Source: Psychrobacter immobilis (GTDB taxonomy: Bacteria; Pseudomonadota; Gammaproteobacteria; Pseudomonadales; Moraxellaceae). Taken from it: a stretch of 64,000 nucleotides of DNA. This document shows, one piece after another, positions 54,801 to 63,918 of this stretch (positions within the stretch are counted from its first letter, which is position 1; every line of letters starts with the position of its first letter). Below the pieces are notes generated by a model, which had not been told where the DNA came from, searched no databases, and worked only from the letters and a program-made list of their open reading frames with translations. The stretch is from positions 1 to 64,000 of the forward strand of contig CAJHAA010000018.1 of assembly GCA_904846265.1 (NCBI GenBank), read 5' to 3'. The translations under genes were made by a program, and so were the position numbers.

Positions 54801-56912
54801 ATGAAGACGTACTTTGAAACTAAGTTTGAAGCCCTAGTTATCGATTTTGGCTATGAAGAGGCATTGGCAAAGATAATCGATATTTTATTATTTCAAAGTA
54901 GTACTCCTTCAATACTTAAAAACAAAGTGAATAAATTCACTGACTTTTGGTCTTCAGATTTTATTGTGATACTTCCTAAAAGACATTTGAGTAATGAGAA
55001 TTTTGTATTTGCTTTGGGTCAATATATACGGTTATCACCTTCATCTATAGACGCTTGTACGTTGAAAGCCCTTCTTAAAATTGACGAAGAGAGTGTCATT
55101 AATGCAATACGCCTATCGGGTACTATTGCAAACCCTAATCATCATTCGTGGCATATTTTAAATGAAATAGCGAATCAAGTTGAGTCGTCAAGGTTTGATG
55201 GGTTTTTGGATACAGTAAGATATATTCAAACTCAATATCAAGAGCGCATTAATGCATATAAAGATATTAAGAAGCAATTGCAGCTCGATCAAATCACAGC
55301 AATGGTATTTAGTAGCTTCTATGCTTATGAATATCTGATGAGTGATACTGATTGTGTAAAAATACCGTATCAAATGGATACTAATGACAACGTTTCTGTT
55401 CAAGATATTTGGTCTGTTTTTCATGAAATTATAACAAGCTCAAATATAGAGAAAAATAAGCTAACAGAGAAGAAGTTAGGTCAGACGTTAAAAGCTAAAA
55501 TGTCTCCTTTCCTATTTAGTGAAAATCTCAATCATTCTCTTATGAAACAATATGAGGATTTTAAACGACTGGTCGCTCATAAAATAGAAATTAATTTATA
55601 TGAAGATCAAGTCATCAGTGCTTACTGTTATAAGTTGTCAACAAATTACTATTTAGAGAATGGTCAACTGAAATTAGAAACTGAAGCACATGATTCAGAT
55701 TTTTTCAAAGAGAAGTTTGGAGTTTTATCAGCATATTGGCAGTGGCGCGGCGTTAATACCTTAACAGACAACCCTCATTTTGAACGGTTGGATAGAGGGG
55801 AAAATTTAGAATCTAACGCGCTGGCATTAGCTAAAACACAAGGTATTATTTTACAGTTATATGAAGTATACGGCATCGAAAAAGCAGTTTTTGAACAAGA
55901 TTATGACTTATGTGCTTTAGTTTTTACGATGTTACTGTCGCAGGCGCACTATGTTCATGATTTTCTTGAAGCGTTTAAAAAACTAAGAGACAGTAATAAC
56001 CAACACGCATTTTCTACCTTAGCGAAACTGATGATAGATGGTGTCTTAATTGGTCAAAATAGAATGCCTATTACTTTCGCTACTCAAAAAGAGAAAGCAA
56101 TCAAGATGTCAGACTGGATAATTGAGGGTAGTGGCAACCAAAAAGTAAAAGAGATGAGTCGAATTCTTGATTTTTGGTCAAAGGATTTACGTGATGGTAG
56201 CGATGCGTTCTATACTGAAAAATCCTTCTATAAAATTGATGACTATCTGTTTGCTCTGCCATGGATGTCAGCTCAAAAAAACTTCAGTACTGCTACCATA
56301 AATACTTTTAGAAAAATGTATAAAAATAGAGCCAGTTTGAAGTCTGAAACCGATTTGATGGAAAATAACTTAGCTGGATTGTTAGCTAAATCCAAAGGCA
56401 GAGTCTATAGTCAGTATGAGCCTTCGGAATCTGGAGTAGGTGAGATAGATGCCATTGTGGTAACAGATGATAAGGTTTTAATCATTGAGCTTAAATCTAG
56501 CTACATCAAAAGTAATGTCAAAGAAATATATGAGTATAGGAACTTTGTTCTCAAAAAAGCAGCTTATCAGCTAGCACGTAAAACCACATATGTTAGAGAT
56601 ATTTTCTTGCCTAGTTTAGGGCTTGATAGTGCTAAATTTAGTATTCATTCGTGGATTGTAGATACTACGTTAGAATTTGACCATGGATATATTGATGGTT
56701 TTTTAAAGATTTCTTTTGAAGAGTTATTGATAGTATTGGATAAACATGAAATGTTTATTACAGATATGTTGACTGAAGATATTGCTGTCAAAAACAATCT
56801 AGATTTAGCTACGCTCATTCAAAATATTGAGAGTGATAATTTTTGGAAAACGAATTTAGCACTTATTGACCCTAACTCGGATTTTAGCCAAACATTTATG
56901 ATGAAGAATTAA
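54801..56912 (+). CDS. 703-residue protein with C-terminal PD-(D/E)xK nuclease motif, between moxR and the vWA gene
   Basis: Not recognised as a whole. About 510 helical residues of no known family are followed by a nuclease-like domain (about 515-610): E521-NNLAGLL, G-E548-I-D550-A-I-V, I-I-E563-L-K565-S, then KKAAYQLARKT. This is the E...D...ExK...Q order of restriction-type PD-(D/E)xK nucleases. No signal peptide or membrane span. It starts 39 bases after moxR and its stop is 2 bases from the vWA start, so all three are probably one transcript. Base use is clearly more AT-rich than both neighbours, a sign of insertion into an older moxR-vWA pair. A defence or conflict role is inferred from the motif and position only. 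Confidence 0.8.
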   Translation: MKTYFETKFEALVIDFGYEEALAKIIDILLFQSSTPSILKNKVNKFTDFWSSDFIVILPKRHLSNENFVFALGQYIRLSPSSIDACTLKALLKIDEESVINAIRLSGTIANPNHHSWHILNEIANQVESSRFDGFLDTVRYIQTQYQERINAYKDIKKQLQLDQITAMVFSSFYAYEYLMSDTDCVKIPYQMDTNDNVSVQDIWSVFHEIITSSNIEKNKLTEKKLGQTLKAKMSPFLFSENLNHSLMKQYEDFKRLVAHKIEINLYEDQVISAYCYKLSTNYYLENGQLKLETEAHDSDFFKEKFGVLSAYWQWRGVNTLTDNPHFERLDRGENLESNALALAKTQGIILQLYEVYGIEKAVFEQDYDLCALVFTMLLSQAHYVHDFLEAFKKLRDSNNQHAFSTLAKLMIDGVLIGQNRMPITFATQKEKAIKMSDWIIEGSGNQKVKEMSRILDFWSKDLRDGSDAFYTEKSFYKIDDYLFALPWMSAQKNFSTATINTFRKMYKNRASLKSETDLMENNLAGLLAKSKGRVYSQYEPSESGVGEIDAIVVTDDKVLIIELKSSYIKSNVKEIYEYRNFVLKKAAYQLARKTTYVRDIFLPSLGLDSAKFSIHSWIVDTTLEFDHGYIDGFLKISFEELLIVLDKHEMFITDMLTEDIAVKNNLDLATLIQNIESDNFWKTNLALIDPNSDFSQTFMMKN

Positions 56913-56914
56913 TT

Positions 56915-58150
56915 ATGTTTATCAAATTGTTCTATACCTTACGTACTTATGGTGTGCCAGTCAGTACGCGTGAGCTGCTTGACCTAAATGCCGCGTTAGA
57001 TCAAGGGCTGATGATGCAGCCAATTGTCTCATCAAAGCAGGAAGATCCAGAGCTGTCTACCTTTGCCAGTCGTGAGGATATGTACCGGCTGATTCGGCTT
57101 TGTATGGTCAAAGACGAGCGCCATTTTGATAAATTCGATCGAGCAATGGCAGATTATTTCGAAGGCGTCGACAGTCTAGATATGGATGAGCTATTGGCTA
57201 AATTGACGGACATTCCTAAAGAGTGGCTTGACTTAAAATTAGACCCAAAAAACCTAACCGAAGAGCAGCGCCGACTGCTCAAAAAATACGGCTCGTTAGA
57301 GGAGCTAATGAAAGCGCTTGAAGAGCGTCTCAAAGAGCAAAAAGAGCGTCATCAAGGCGGTAGTAAGTGGGTTGGTACAGGCGGTACATCGCCATTTGGT
57401 GCCTATGGTGACCATCCAGAAGGCGTGCGCGTTGGCGGTGAATCGCGTAAACGTAGCGCCGCTAAAGTCTGGGAGCAGCGTAAATACCGCAACCTTGATG
57501 ATGACATTCAGCTTGGTACCCGTCAAATTCAGATGGCGCTGCGTAATCTACGTCAGTTTGCTCGTACCGGTAGCGCCGATGAGCTAGACATTCATGAGAC
57601 TATTAAACGCACAGCAAAAAAAGGCGTGCTCGATATCCATATGCAAGCTGAGCGTCGTAATCGTGTCAAAGTATTGATGCTGTTTGATGTGGGTGGCAGT
57701 ATGGATGTCCATGTTGAAGCCTTAGAAAAGCTATTTTCAGCGGCTAGAAATGAATTTAAAACCTTAGAGTTTTTTTACTTTCATAACTGTTTGTATGACT
57801 ATGTTTGGAAGGACAATAATCGTCGCCATAGTGCGCCGATGCCTACCTTTGAGCTGCTCAATAAATACGGTCGTGAATATCGCGTTATCTTCGTCGGCGA
57901 TGCGTCAATGTCGCCATATGAGCTGATGACAGTTGGTGGCAGCGTTGAATATATGAATAATGAGGCGGGTATTGTTTGGCTCAAGCGGGTGCTCGCGCAT
58001 TTCGATAAAGTCGCTTGGCTCAACCCTGAAGATCCAGCATACTGGCAATATACCCAAACCATCGTTGAAATTAAGAAACTATTCGACAATAAAATGTATC
58101 CGATGACCTTACATGGGGTAGAAGAGATGACCAATTATCTAGCGCGTTAA
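56915..58150 (+). CDS. vWA-domain protein, CoxE-like (DUF58/VWA partner of MoxR)
   Basis: A 411-residue protein. An N-terminal helical region (RELLDLNAALDQGLM) leads to a charged middle part (about 100-180, many Lys/Glu/Arg) and a C-terminal vWA domain with the metal site D258-V-G260-G-S262 in LMLFDVGGSMDVH. The second metal-site region is VIFVGDASMSPYEL (about 326). This is the CoxE-like vWA partner of MoxR ATPases. Its start follows the nuclease gene by 2 bases. Cytoplasmic. Molecular role: probable adaptor for MoxR-driven remodelling. The client is unknown. Confidence 0.92.
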   Translation: MFIKLFYTLRTYGVPVSTRELLDLNAALDQGLMMQPIVSSKQEDPELSTFASREDMYRLIRLCMVKDERHFDKFDRAMADYFEGVDSLDMDELLAKLTDIPKEWLDLKLDPKNLTEEQRRLLKKYGSLEELMKALEERLKEQKERHQGGSKWVGTGGTSPFGAYGDHPEGVRVGGESRKRSAAKVWEQRKYRNLDDDIQLGTRQIQMALRNLRQFARTGSADELDIHETIKRTAKKGVLDIHMQAERRNRVKVLMLFDVGGSMDVHVEALEKLFSAARNEFKTLEFFYFHNCLYDYVWKDNNRRHSAPMPTFELLNKYGREYRVIFVGDASMSPYELMTVGGSVEYMNNEAGIVWLKRVLAHFDKVAWLNPEDPAYWQYTQTIVEIKKLFDNKMYPMTLHGVEEMTNYLAR

Positions 58151-58217
58151 TTTTGACGTGTGGATAAAGATACGCCCTAACTTAGAAAACCTGTTAATCC
58201 CCATATTTTTTGATAAT

Positions 58218-58253
58218 AGCAGCCGTTATGACAGCATAGCGGCTGCTTTTTTG
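58218..58253 (+). terminator. Terminator of the moxR/nuclease/vWA set
   Basis: AGCAGCCGTTATG and CATAGCGGCTGCT with a short loop and TTTTTT, about 70 bases after the vWA stop. Confidence 0.92.
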
Positions 58254-58309
58254 TCAAAAATAATCAGTTTTGCAGTCATACGGCATTGGTATAAGCAGCA
58301 AAATATGAT

Positions 58310-58332
58310 AACATTCATTTTAAATGAATGTT
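58310..58332. promoter_or_regulatory. NsrR-like palindrome upstream of hmp
   Basis: AACATTCATTT-T-AAATGAATGTT is a perfect 11-bp palindrome with a 1-base centre. It resembles the nitric-oxide repressor NsrR operator (AAGATGCATTT-N-AAATGCATCTT). It lies after the terminator of the upstream set, so hmp is its likely target, although it is 256 bases from the ATG. Confidence 0.65.
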
Positions 58333-58587
58333 ATAGAGGCGTTTTGACTGGTTAGGCAAAAAATTTGATGACAAGAATTTGATAATCGTTTGTAAAAATC
58401 AGTCGTCGTTGCTTATTTAAGCACTTCATTTTTCATATGTTAATCAACCAATCAATGTAATGAACTTATGCCATTTTCAACCATTTTAGTAGCAAAAAAG
58501 CGCGTGCAAGTACTACATTCAGTAGACTAAACGAGTTTGACAGCGCTCCTCATATTTTTTGGAATTGGTACTAATAAGAGAGACAGT

Positions 58588-59784
58588 ATGGCTTCACCAA
58601 AGACTTTAGAAATCGTCACCGCAACTGTTCCCGTCCTTGAAGAGCATGGAACGGCAATCACCACGGTGTTTTATAAAAACATGTTTGAAGAGCATCCCGA
58701 GCTGTTGGACATATTTAACGAAACCAATCAAAAATTGGGTCGTCAACAGACGGCTCTTGCAACGACCGTGTTAGCCGCTGCTAAGCACTTGGATAAATTG
58801 GCGACGTTATTGCCACAGGTCACGCAAATTAGCCACAAGCATCGTGCTTTACAGATTTTGCCTGAGCATTATCCTATCGTTGGTAAGCATTTAATCGGTG
58901 CAATAAAGGAAGTGCTGGGCGAGGCGGCCAATGACGATATTATCAATGCTTGGACTGAAGCTTATGATGAGATTGCCTCAGTATTTATCCAGATTGAACA
59001 TGGCATGTATGAGGAGGCAATGTGGCAGGGTTTTGCGCCTTTTGTAGTGACTAAAAAGGTAGCAGCTGCTACCGATATTGCTGCTTTTACAGTTGTACCA
59101 GCCAAGGATAATGCAGAAAGTCATCAACAGATCGACCTGAGCAAATTGACTTTAACCGCAGGTCAGTACATCACAGTGAAAACAGATCCAAAAGACAGTG
59201 ACCATGTTGCGCTACGTCATTACTCTTTGTACTCTGCTAGTACCGATGCAGGCATTCAGTTTGCGGTCAGACGCGATAACCGCAATGAGCATCATGGTTT
59301 GGTCTCTAACTATATGCACGACCAATTAGAAGTGGGTGACACGGTTTTAATATCGGCACCAGCAGGTGACTTTGCGCTCAATCAAGACTTGGTACAGCAA
59401 AATGAGATTCCGCTGGTATTGATGAGTGCTGGTGTTGGGGTAACCCCTGTGCTATCTATGTTGGAGGCACAAGTATTAGCCAATCCAAAACGACCTATTA
59501 TCTGGGTTTATGCTTGCCAAAATGATGCGCATCACGCTTTCAATACTGAAGTGGAGACGCTGTTAGAAAAGGCTGAGACTGTAGAGAAGCATGTCTTCTA
59601 TTTTGAGTCTGGACAACTATTAGATGAGGCGTGGCTTGCTCAATTACCTAAGCCTGCTGATATTTATGTCTGTGGCTCGATGCCATTTATGGAAAGCATG
59701 ATCGATGGGCTAGTGACGCTAGATCACGGTGTTGATAGCGTTCATTATGAACCGTTTGGTCCCAAGATGAGTTTGGGCGGTTAA
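58588..59784 (+). CDS. hmp: Flavohaemoglobin (nitric oxide dioxygenase) Hmp
   Basis: A 398-residue protein. The start at 58588 (MASPKTLEIV) follows AAGAGAG. The 17-residue upstream extension is not typical. Globin domain about 1-140 with FYKNMF (B10 Tyr, about 28-33) and the proximal His in SHKHRALQI (about 85). FAD-binding RHYSLYSA (about 211), NAD-binding VLMSAGVGVTPVLSML (about 276), and the conserved end HYEPFGPKMSL. It converts NO plus oxygen to nitrate at the expense of NAD(P)H. An NsrR-like site is upstream. Confidence 0.95.
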   Translation: MASPKTLEIVTATVPVLEEHGTAITTVFYKNMFEEHPELLDIFNETNQKLGRQQTALATTVLAAAKHLDKLATLLPQVTQISHKHRALQILPEHYPIVGKHLIGAIKEVLGEAANDDIINAWTEAYDEIASVFIQIEHGMYEEAMWQGFAPFVVTKKVAAATDIAAFTVVPAKDNAESHQQIDLSKLTLTAGQYITVKTDPKDSDHVALRHYSLYSASTDAGIQFAVRRDNRNEHHGLVSNYMHDQLEVGDTVLISAPAGDFALNQDLVQQNEIPLVLMSAGVGVTPVLSMLEAQVLANPKRPIIWVYACQNDAHHAFNTEVETLLEKAETVEKHVFYFESGQLLDEAWLAQLPKPADIYVCGSMPFMESMIDGLVTLDHGVDSVHYEPFGPKMSLGG

Positions 59785-59821
59785 TTTTAGCTATTGTTAG
59801 CCATTAACTGTTGCTATTAAT

Positions 59822-59865
59822 AAAAAAAGCACTTGGATGACAAAGTCGTCTCAAGTGCTTTTTAT
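59822..59865 (+). terminator. Terminator after hmp
   Basis: AAAAAGCACTTG pairs with CAAGTGCTTTTT (extended by GATGAC and GTCGTC), ending in T. About 40 bases after the hmp stop. Confidence 0.85.
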
Positions 59866-59868
59866 TCA

Positions 59869-59920
59869 GTGCAATTTATCTTATTTTTATCACTATTTTA
59901 AAAATGGATACATCGCCTAA
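59869..59920. repeat. MITE-like repeat fragment G (one end, about 52 bp)
   Basis: GTGCAATTTATCTTATTTTT and the following bases match the right-hand end of copies A and E (GCAATTTATCTCATTTTTAT). The terminal motif is degraded (ATGGATACATCGCCTAA). The other end is missing. Confidence 0.7.
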
Positions 59921-60732
59921 TCTTTATTTTCAACCAATCCAACCATCACACCCATCTCTTTTTTATCATGCTTATCAATGCTAGGCGCATATAATGCCGA
60001 AGCAATCCCGCCATCTAAAAACAGAGCATTCGGACAGTTTAAGTCATTCTTAAACAACGATGCAAATTGATAAAATGTCACTGGCTCATCGCTATTGACA
60101 AATTTTATGTGGCCGTCATCGCAAACACCTGCGCCATTACGAATCTTGAGTGAGGTGCTATCAGGATTAAACTGTGGATGTATCTCGTTATTGATAACCA
60201 ACATAGGACCTGATTGGGTGGCATACCAAGGCTTCGCTTCGCCGCTGTTAAGCTGCTCGTTTAAGGCGTTACTTTCTGTGATATGTACTTTTCCAACTTT
60301 ATCCCACCACATCACACCATTGGGTAATAAATGGAAATTGCCACCGCCTTCTTTGAGATTTAGCGATTTGATCTCTTCACCATCAATGATGGTATAGCCA
60401 ATCGGTGCATAGTTCTCATTGTACATGCCGGCATTCATGGCAAAGCTCAGCGATTGATTGGAGGGCAATGTGGCTAATAACGTCTCAAAGGTGAGCAACG
60501 ATTTCGTACTATCAGGCTGCTGCCAAAACAATTTCAATGAGTAGCGGCCATCCGTCAAAGCTTCAGCATCAATGCTACAAACACTATAAGAAAATAGTGC
60601 ATCTTGAGTCTGACACGACCATTTTTGTATCTCGCTGTCAGCAGCATCAGTGCTTATCGGTTGGCAAGCACTGACACTTAGCAACAGTAGGGCGACTGCT
60701 CCTAAAGGTAAGGGAAGAGCGAAATTTGGCAT
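59917..60732 (-). CDS. DUF2233 (phosphodiester glycosidase-like) lipoprotein
   Basis: A 271-residue protein. A signal sequence with a lipobox (LLSVSAC, Cys about 23) makes it a probable lipoprotein. The DUF2233/NAGPA fold is indicated by AMNAGMYNENYAPIGYTI, WYATQSGPMLVINNEIHPQFN, RNGAGVCDDGHIKFV and CPNALFLDGGIASALYAP. Related eukaryotic enzymes uncover mannose phosphates. The bacterial substrate is unknown, possibly a cell-wall or exopolysaccharide phosphodiester. ATG at 60732. Confidence 0.85.
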   Translation of the reverse strand: MPNFALPLPLGAVALLLLSVSACQPISTDAADSEIQKWSCQTQDALFSYSVCSIDAEALTDGRYSLKLFWQQPDSTKSLLTFETLLATLPSNQSLSFAMNAGMYNENYAPIGYTIIDGEEIKSLNLKEGGGNFHLLPNGVMWWDKVGKVHITESNALNEQLNSGEAKPWYATQSGPMLVINNEIHPQFNPDSTSLKIRNGAGVCDDGHIKFVNSDEPVTFYQFASLFKNDLNCPNALFLDGGIASALYAPSIDKHDKKEMGVMVGLVENKD

Positions 60733-60804
60733 CAATGATATATCTTTTATAGTATGGAGTGAGATACAAATAGTCAGGGCTCACGGATTTTTGATCGCTA
60801 AATC

Positions 60805-62607
60805 TCAATCACTGCTAGGCGGAAATTCGCGAAAAGTATTGTTGACGTTACCGATTAACTGCCCACCGCCTGTGATACTTGCAAAGTTGCCAAGGCTCTG
60901 TTCCACCGATGTGGTGGTTTCTCTACCTTTATCCCGTGAGTCTTTATTATAAGCAATGAGGGCATCATCATTGGCTAAAAAGCTATCCGGGTTCGCCATG
61001 ACCCACATCTGATTAAACACATCTGCGCGGGCACTATTATTGAGTAGCGCTCCCTTATCAGTAAAATAAAAGAACTTCGATAATAGTTTTATCTGCCCAT
61101 CATCGAGGCGGCGCGCGATATGATACGGTTGTAATTGGCTTGGGTGTTGTAAGCCGACCGCACCGACGATACTGGCTAGGGATTTCAGGGTGTTTTTATG
61201 GAAGCTTGCGACACGCTCAGCTTTGCTTGGTACATCCAGCGCTTTTTGACGATACGGGTCTTGGGTGGCAACGCCAGTCGGGCAAGTGTTGGTATGGCAC
61301 GAACGTGATTGAATACAGCCAACAGCAAACATAAAGCCGCGCGCTGAATTACACCAGTCTGCGCCCAAGGCAATCATACGGGCAATATCGAAACCAGAGA
61401 CGATTTTACCGCTCACGCCAAGTTTGATTTTATCGCGAATGCCTGCGCCGACCAAAGTATTGTGTATTAATAAAAATCCTTCAACCATTGGCATGCCGAC
61501 ATTGTCCATGAATTCGACAGGAGCCGCACCAGTACCGCCTTCTGCGCCATCTATGACGATGAAATCAGGGTAGTTATCGGTTTCAATCATGGCTTTCACA
61601 ATCGCCATAAACTGCCAAGGCTGACCAACACAAAGTTTGAAGCCCACAGGTTTGCCGCCTGACAACTCACGCAGTTGTTGCCAAAAAGCCACCAATTCTC
61701 GCGGGGTACTAAAGGCGGTATGCGACGAGGGCGACACACAATCTTGACCTGTCGGTACTTGACGGGTATCAGCGATTTCTTGGGTGATTTTCTCCGCGGG
61801 TAGCACGCCACCTTTACCAGGTTTTGCGCCTTGAGATAATTTGATTTCAATCATTTTTACTTGTGGATCAACCGCTTTTTCGGCAAAAGACTGCGGGTCA
61901 AAATTGCCACTATCATCACGGCAACCAAAATACCCTGTACCTAGCTCCCAAATCAAATCACCACCGAACTTGCGATGATAAGGGCTGATAGCCCCTTCAC
62001 CCGTATCATGAGTAAAGCCGCCCATTTTTGCGCCTTGATTGAGCGCCATAATCGCGTTAGCCGATAAGCTGCCAAAGCTCATCGCCGAGATATTAAATAC
62101 CGACATATCATGCGGCTGTTGACAACGCTCACCGCCAACCATAATACGAAAATCTTTGTTTTCTAGAGGTTGGCTAATCGCTGATTGTAAAAACCATTCT
62201 TTACCATTGGTGTATAAATTATCTAACGTACCAAAGGCATTGGTGTCGCTGACGTTCTTAGCACGTTGGTAAATTAGCGCCCGCTGCTGGCGTGAAAACG
62301 GTACTTGCTCTTTGTCATTTTCTAGTAAATATTGACGAATTTCAGGACGAAAATCTTCAAGCACATAACGAATATGTCCGGCAACGGGATAGTTTTTCAA
62401 AATAGCATGCTTTGATTGTATGACGTCATAAATCCCCAAGCATACCCCAAACCCACCGAGAATAATTAACCACCAATTTAGCAGTAGTAGACCTGCTAAA
62501 AATATCAAGATGGCAGCGCCAAAGGTACTATAACGCAGCAATAAGCCGACCAAATACGGAGAGTTGGTTTTAGGTTCAGGATTTAGATTGGTACGAGATT
62601 GGGGCAT
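60805..62607 (-). CDS. Glutamate synthase-like FMN protein (GltB2 type)
   Basis: A 600-residue protein. The ATG at 62607 is preferred to a TTG at 62619. Two N-terminal membrane spans (about 20-50) precede an FMN-binding TIM barrel of the glutamate-synthase central/FMN type: FNISAMSFGSLSANAI, GGFTHDTGEGAISPYH, IEIKLSQGAKPGKGG, DGAEGGTGAAP, and a cysteine cluster CIQSRSCHTNTCPTGVATQDP (about 410-430) that would hold a 3Fe-4S centre. It lacks the amidotransferase domain of GltB. Function of this membrane-anchored branch is uncertain. Confidence 0.9.
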   Translation of the reverse strand: MPQSRTNLNPEPKTNSPYLVGLLLRYSTFGAAILIFLAGLLLLNWWLIILGGFGVCLGIYDVIQSKHAILKNYPVAGHIRYVLEDFRPEIRQYLLENDKEQVPFSRQQRALIYQRAKNVSDTNAFGTLDNLYTNGKEWFLQSAISQPLENKDFRIMVGGERCQQPHDMSVFNISAMSFGSLSANAIMALNQGAKMGGFTHDTGEGAISPYHRKFGGDLIWELGTGYFGCRDDSGNFDPQSFAEKAVDPQVKMIEIKLSQGAKPGKGGVLPAEKITQEIADTRQVPTGQDCVSPSSHTAFSTPRELVAFWQQLRELSGGKPVGFKLCVGQPWQFMAIVKAMIETDNYPDFIVIDGAEGGTGAAPVEFMDNVGMPMVEGFLLIHNTLVGAGIRDKIKLGVSGKIVSGFDIARMIALGADWCNSARGFMFAVGCIQSRSCHTNTCPTGVATQDPYRQKALDVPSKAERVASFHKNTLKSLASIVGAVGLQHPSQLQPYHIARRLDDGQIKLLSKFFYFTDKGALLNNSARADVFNQMWVMANPDSFLANDDALIAYNKDSRDKGRETTTSVEQSLGNFASITGGGQLIGNVNNTFREFPPSSD

Positions 62608-62814
62608 GGCTACACTCAACAGTAATACATAAATATTAAAAAGGTGACAATGATTTAAAGAGAGAGTAGGGAAAAAACCACTCCCTTATGACCATTATTG
62701 TTAGACACTGACAAAGCGCTCAGATTTATCGCCTACATCATACACATATGATATCACTGCATAGCAGTAATTGGGTAACAGAGTGCTACTGGTGATGTTG
62801 CTAGTGGCGTGATT

Positions 62815-63918
62815 TTAACAGACAACTTGTACCAAAGTTTTCTGCTCGTCGATCACTGTAAGCTGAATCTCAACGGGCAAAAATTGCTGAATGAGCCATG
62901 CTTGGGTTTCAGTGTGCTTACTAACGACACGCGCGGTAAACTCGCCACCGCCTGCTAACGCCAACGGTAAGAGTAATTGATCGGTTAAGTATTCATCGAC
63001 CAGTGAGTCGGTGTTAAATACATAACGTTTGACTAAGCCTGATAAACGACAACCTATCTTTTCCGCCGAGCTGCGTTTCTCTCCTAATAAAGTAAACACC
63101 TCGGAGTGATATTCTTTATGATTTTGGGTGTCAGAAACCTCATGAGTGACTTGTGCATAGCAGCTATTGCCTTCACCTATACCTTGCAATTTATGACTAT
63201 GAGTGGTTATCAGCGTTTCATCAATTCCCGATTCGACCAATGATGCTTTTGCGCTGGCAAGCTCACGTTTGCAAATGTCGTACTCTAGATTGAGCACGCT
63301 CGCGACCAGCTCTATACCGATAAGCTCTCCACGCTTGGTTAGCTGTAAGGGTGGCGTATTCGCACGGCGCATAAATGGCGTTATCGTCGCTTTAATCATG
63401 CCACCACCAATAGGCGCAAAGCCTGCTTGCACGCATTCGATACCCACGTGCATACCCAATTTCGCTAATGTAGGGACGAACGCTTGCTGTAGGAAGTCCG
63501 TGGTTGGCGCGAGTGGATTGTGCGTGCCGCCTTTTATTGTTACGGTTGATACCGTTTGTGTGTTGGTATTGGCAAAAAGTAGGGCAGGGAGTAGCGTTTG
63601 TAGCACGAGACTTGTACTGCCAGCTGAACCAATATCAAAATGGTAATCACCAGATTGAATCGCATTAGGTGCAAAGCGAAACGATGAGCTACCCAACGCT
63701 GCACCTGCCACGGTAGCGTCTGATATTTGCTGCGAGGCTTGTACGCACATCAAGTGCTGACGCATCAATCCAGATTTAGCTCTTCCAGCACGAATATTGG
63801 TGATCTCGATTGGTGTGCCTGTGAGCATCGATAATGATAGGGCAGTGCGAATGATTTGCCCGCCACCTTCGCCTGTACTGCCGTCGATTTTTAGGGTTTT
63901 GGGCTTTGTTTTAGTCAT
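62815..63918 (-). CDS. rtcA: RNA 3'-terminal phosphate cyclase RtcA
   Basis: A 367-residue ATP-dependent enzyme forming 2',3'-cyclic phosphate at RNA 3' ends. Seen are GEGGGQIIRTALSLSMLTGTP (about 15-35), GLMRQHL, GSAGSTSLVLQTLLPALLFA (about 97), and near the end DEYLTDQLLLPLALAGGGEF with a later SKHTETQAW that supplies the adenylated His. The start has no clear ribosome-binding site. Its usual partners rtcB and rtcR are not in the visible 82 bases upstream. Length is slightly above the family average. Confidence 0.93.
   Translation of the reverse strand: MTKTKPKTLKIDGSTGEGGGQIIRTALSLSMLTGTPIEITNIRAGRAKSGLMRQHLMCVQASQQISDATVAGAALGSSSFRFAPNAIQSGDYHFDIGSAGSTSLVLQTLLPALLFANTNTQTVSTVTIKGGTHNPLAPTTDFLQQAFVPTLAKLGMHVGIECVQAGFAPIGGGMIKATITPFMRRANTPPLQLTKRGELIGIELVASVLNLEYDICKRELASAKASLVESGIDETLITTHSHKLQGIGEGNSCYAQVTHEVSDTQNHKEYHSEVFTLLGEKRSSAEKIGCRLSGLVKRYVFNTDSLVDEYLTDQLLLPLALAGGGEFTARVVSKHTETQAWLIQQFLPVEIQLTVIDEQKTLVQVVC

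Larger units (their letters stand above)
58151..58587. other. Intergenic region before the flavohaemoglobin gene
   Basis: A gap of 437 bases holding the terminator of the moxR set (58218-58253), the NsrR-like palindrome (58310-58332) and a possible promoter TTGACA (58537) with a weak TGGAAT -10. Confidence 0.6.
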
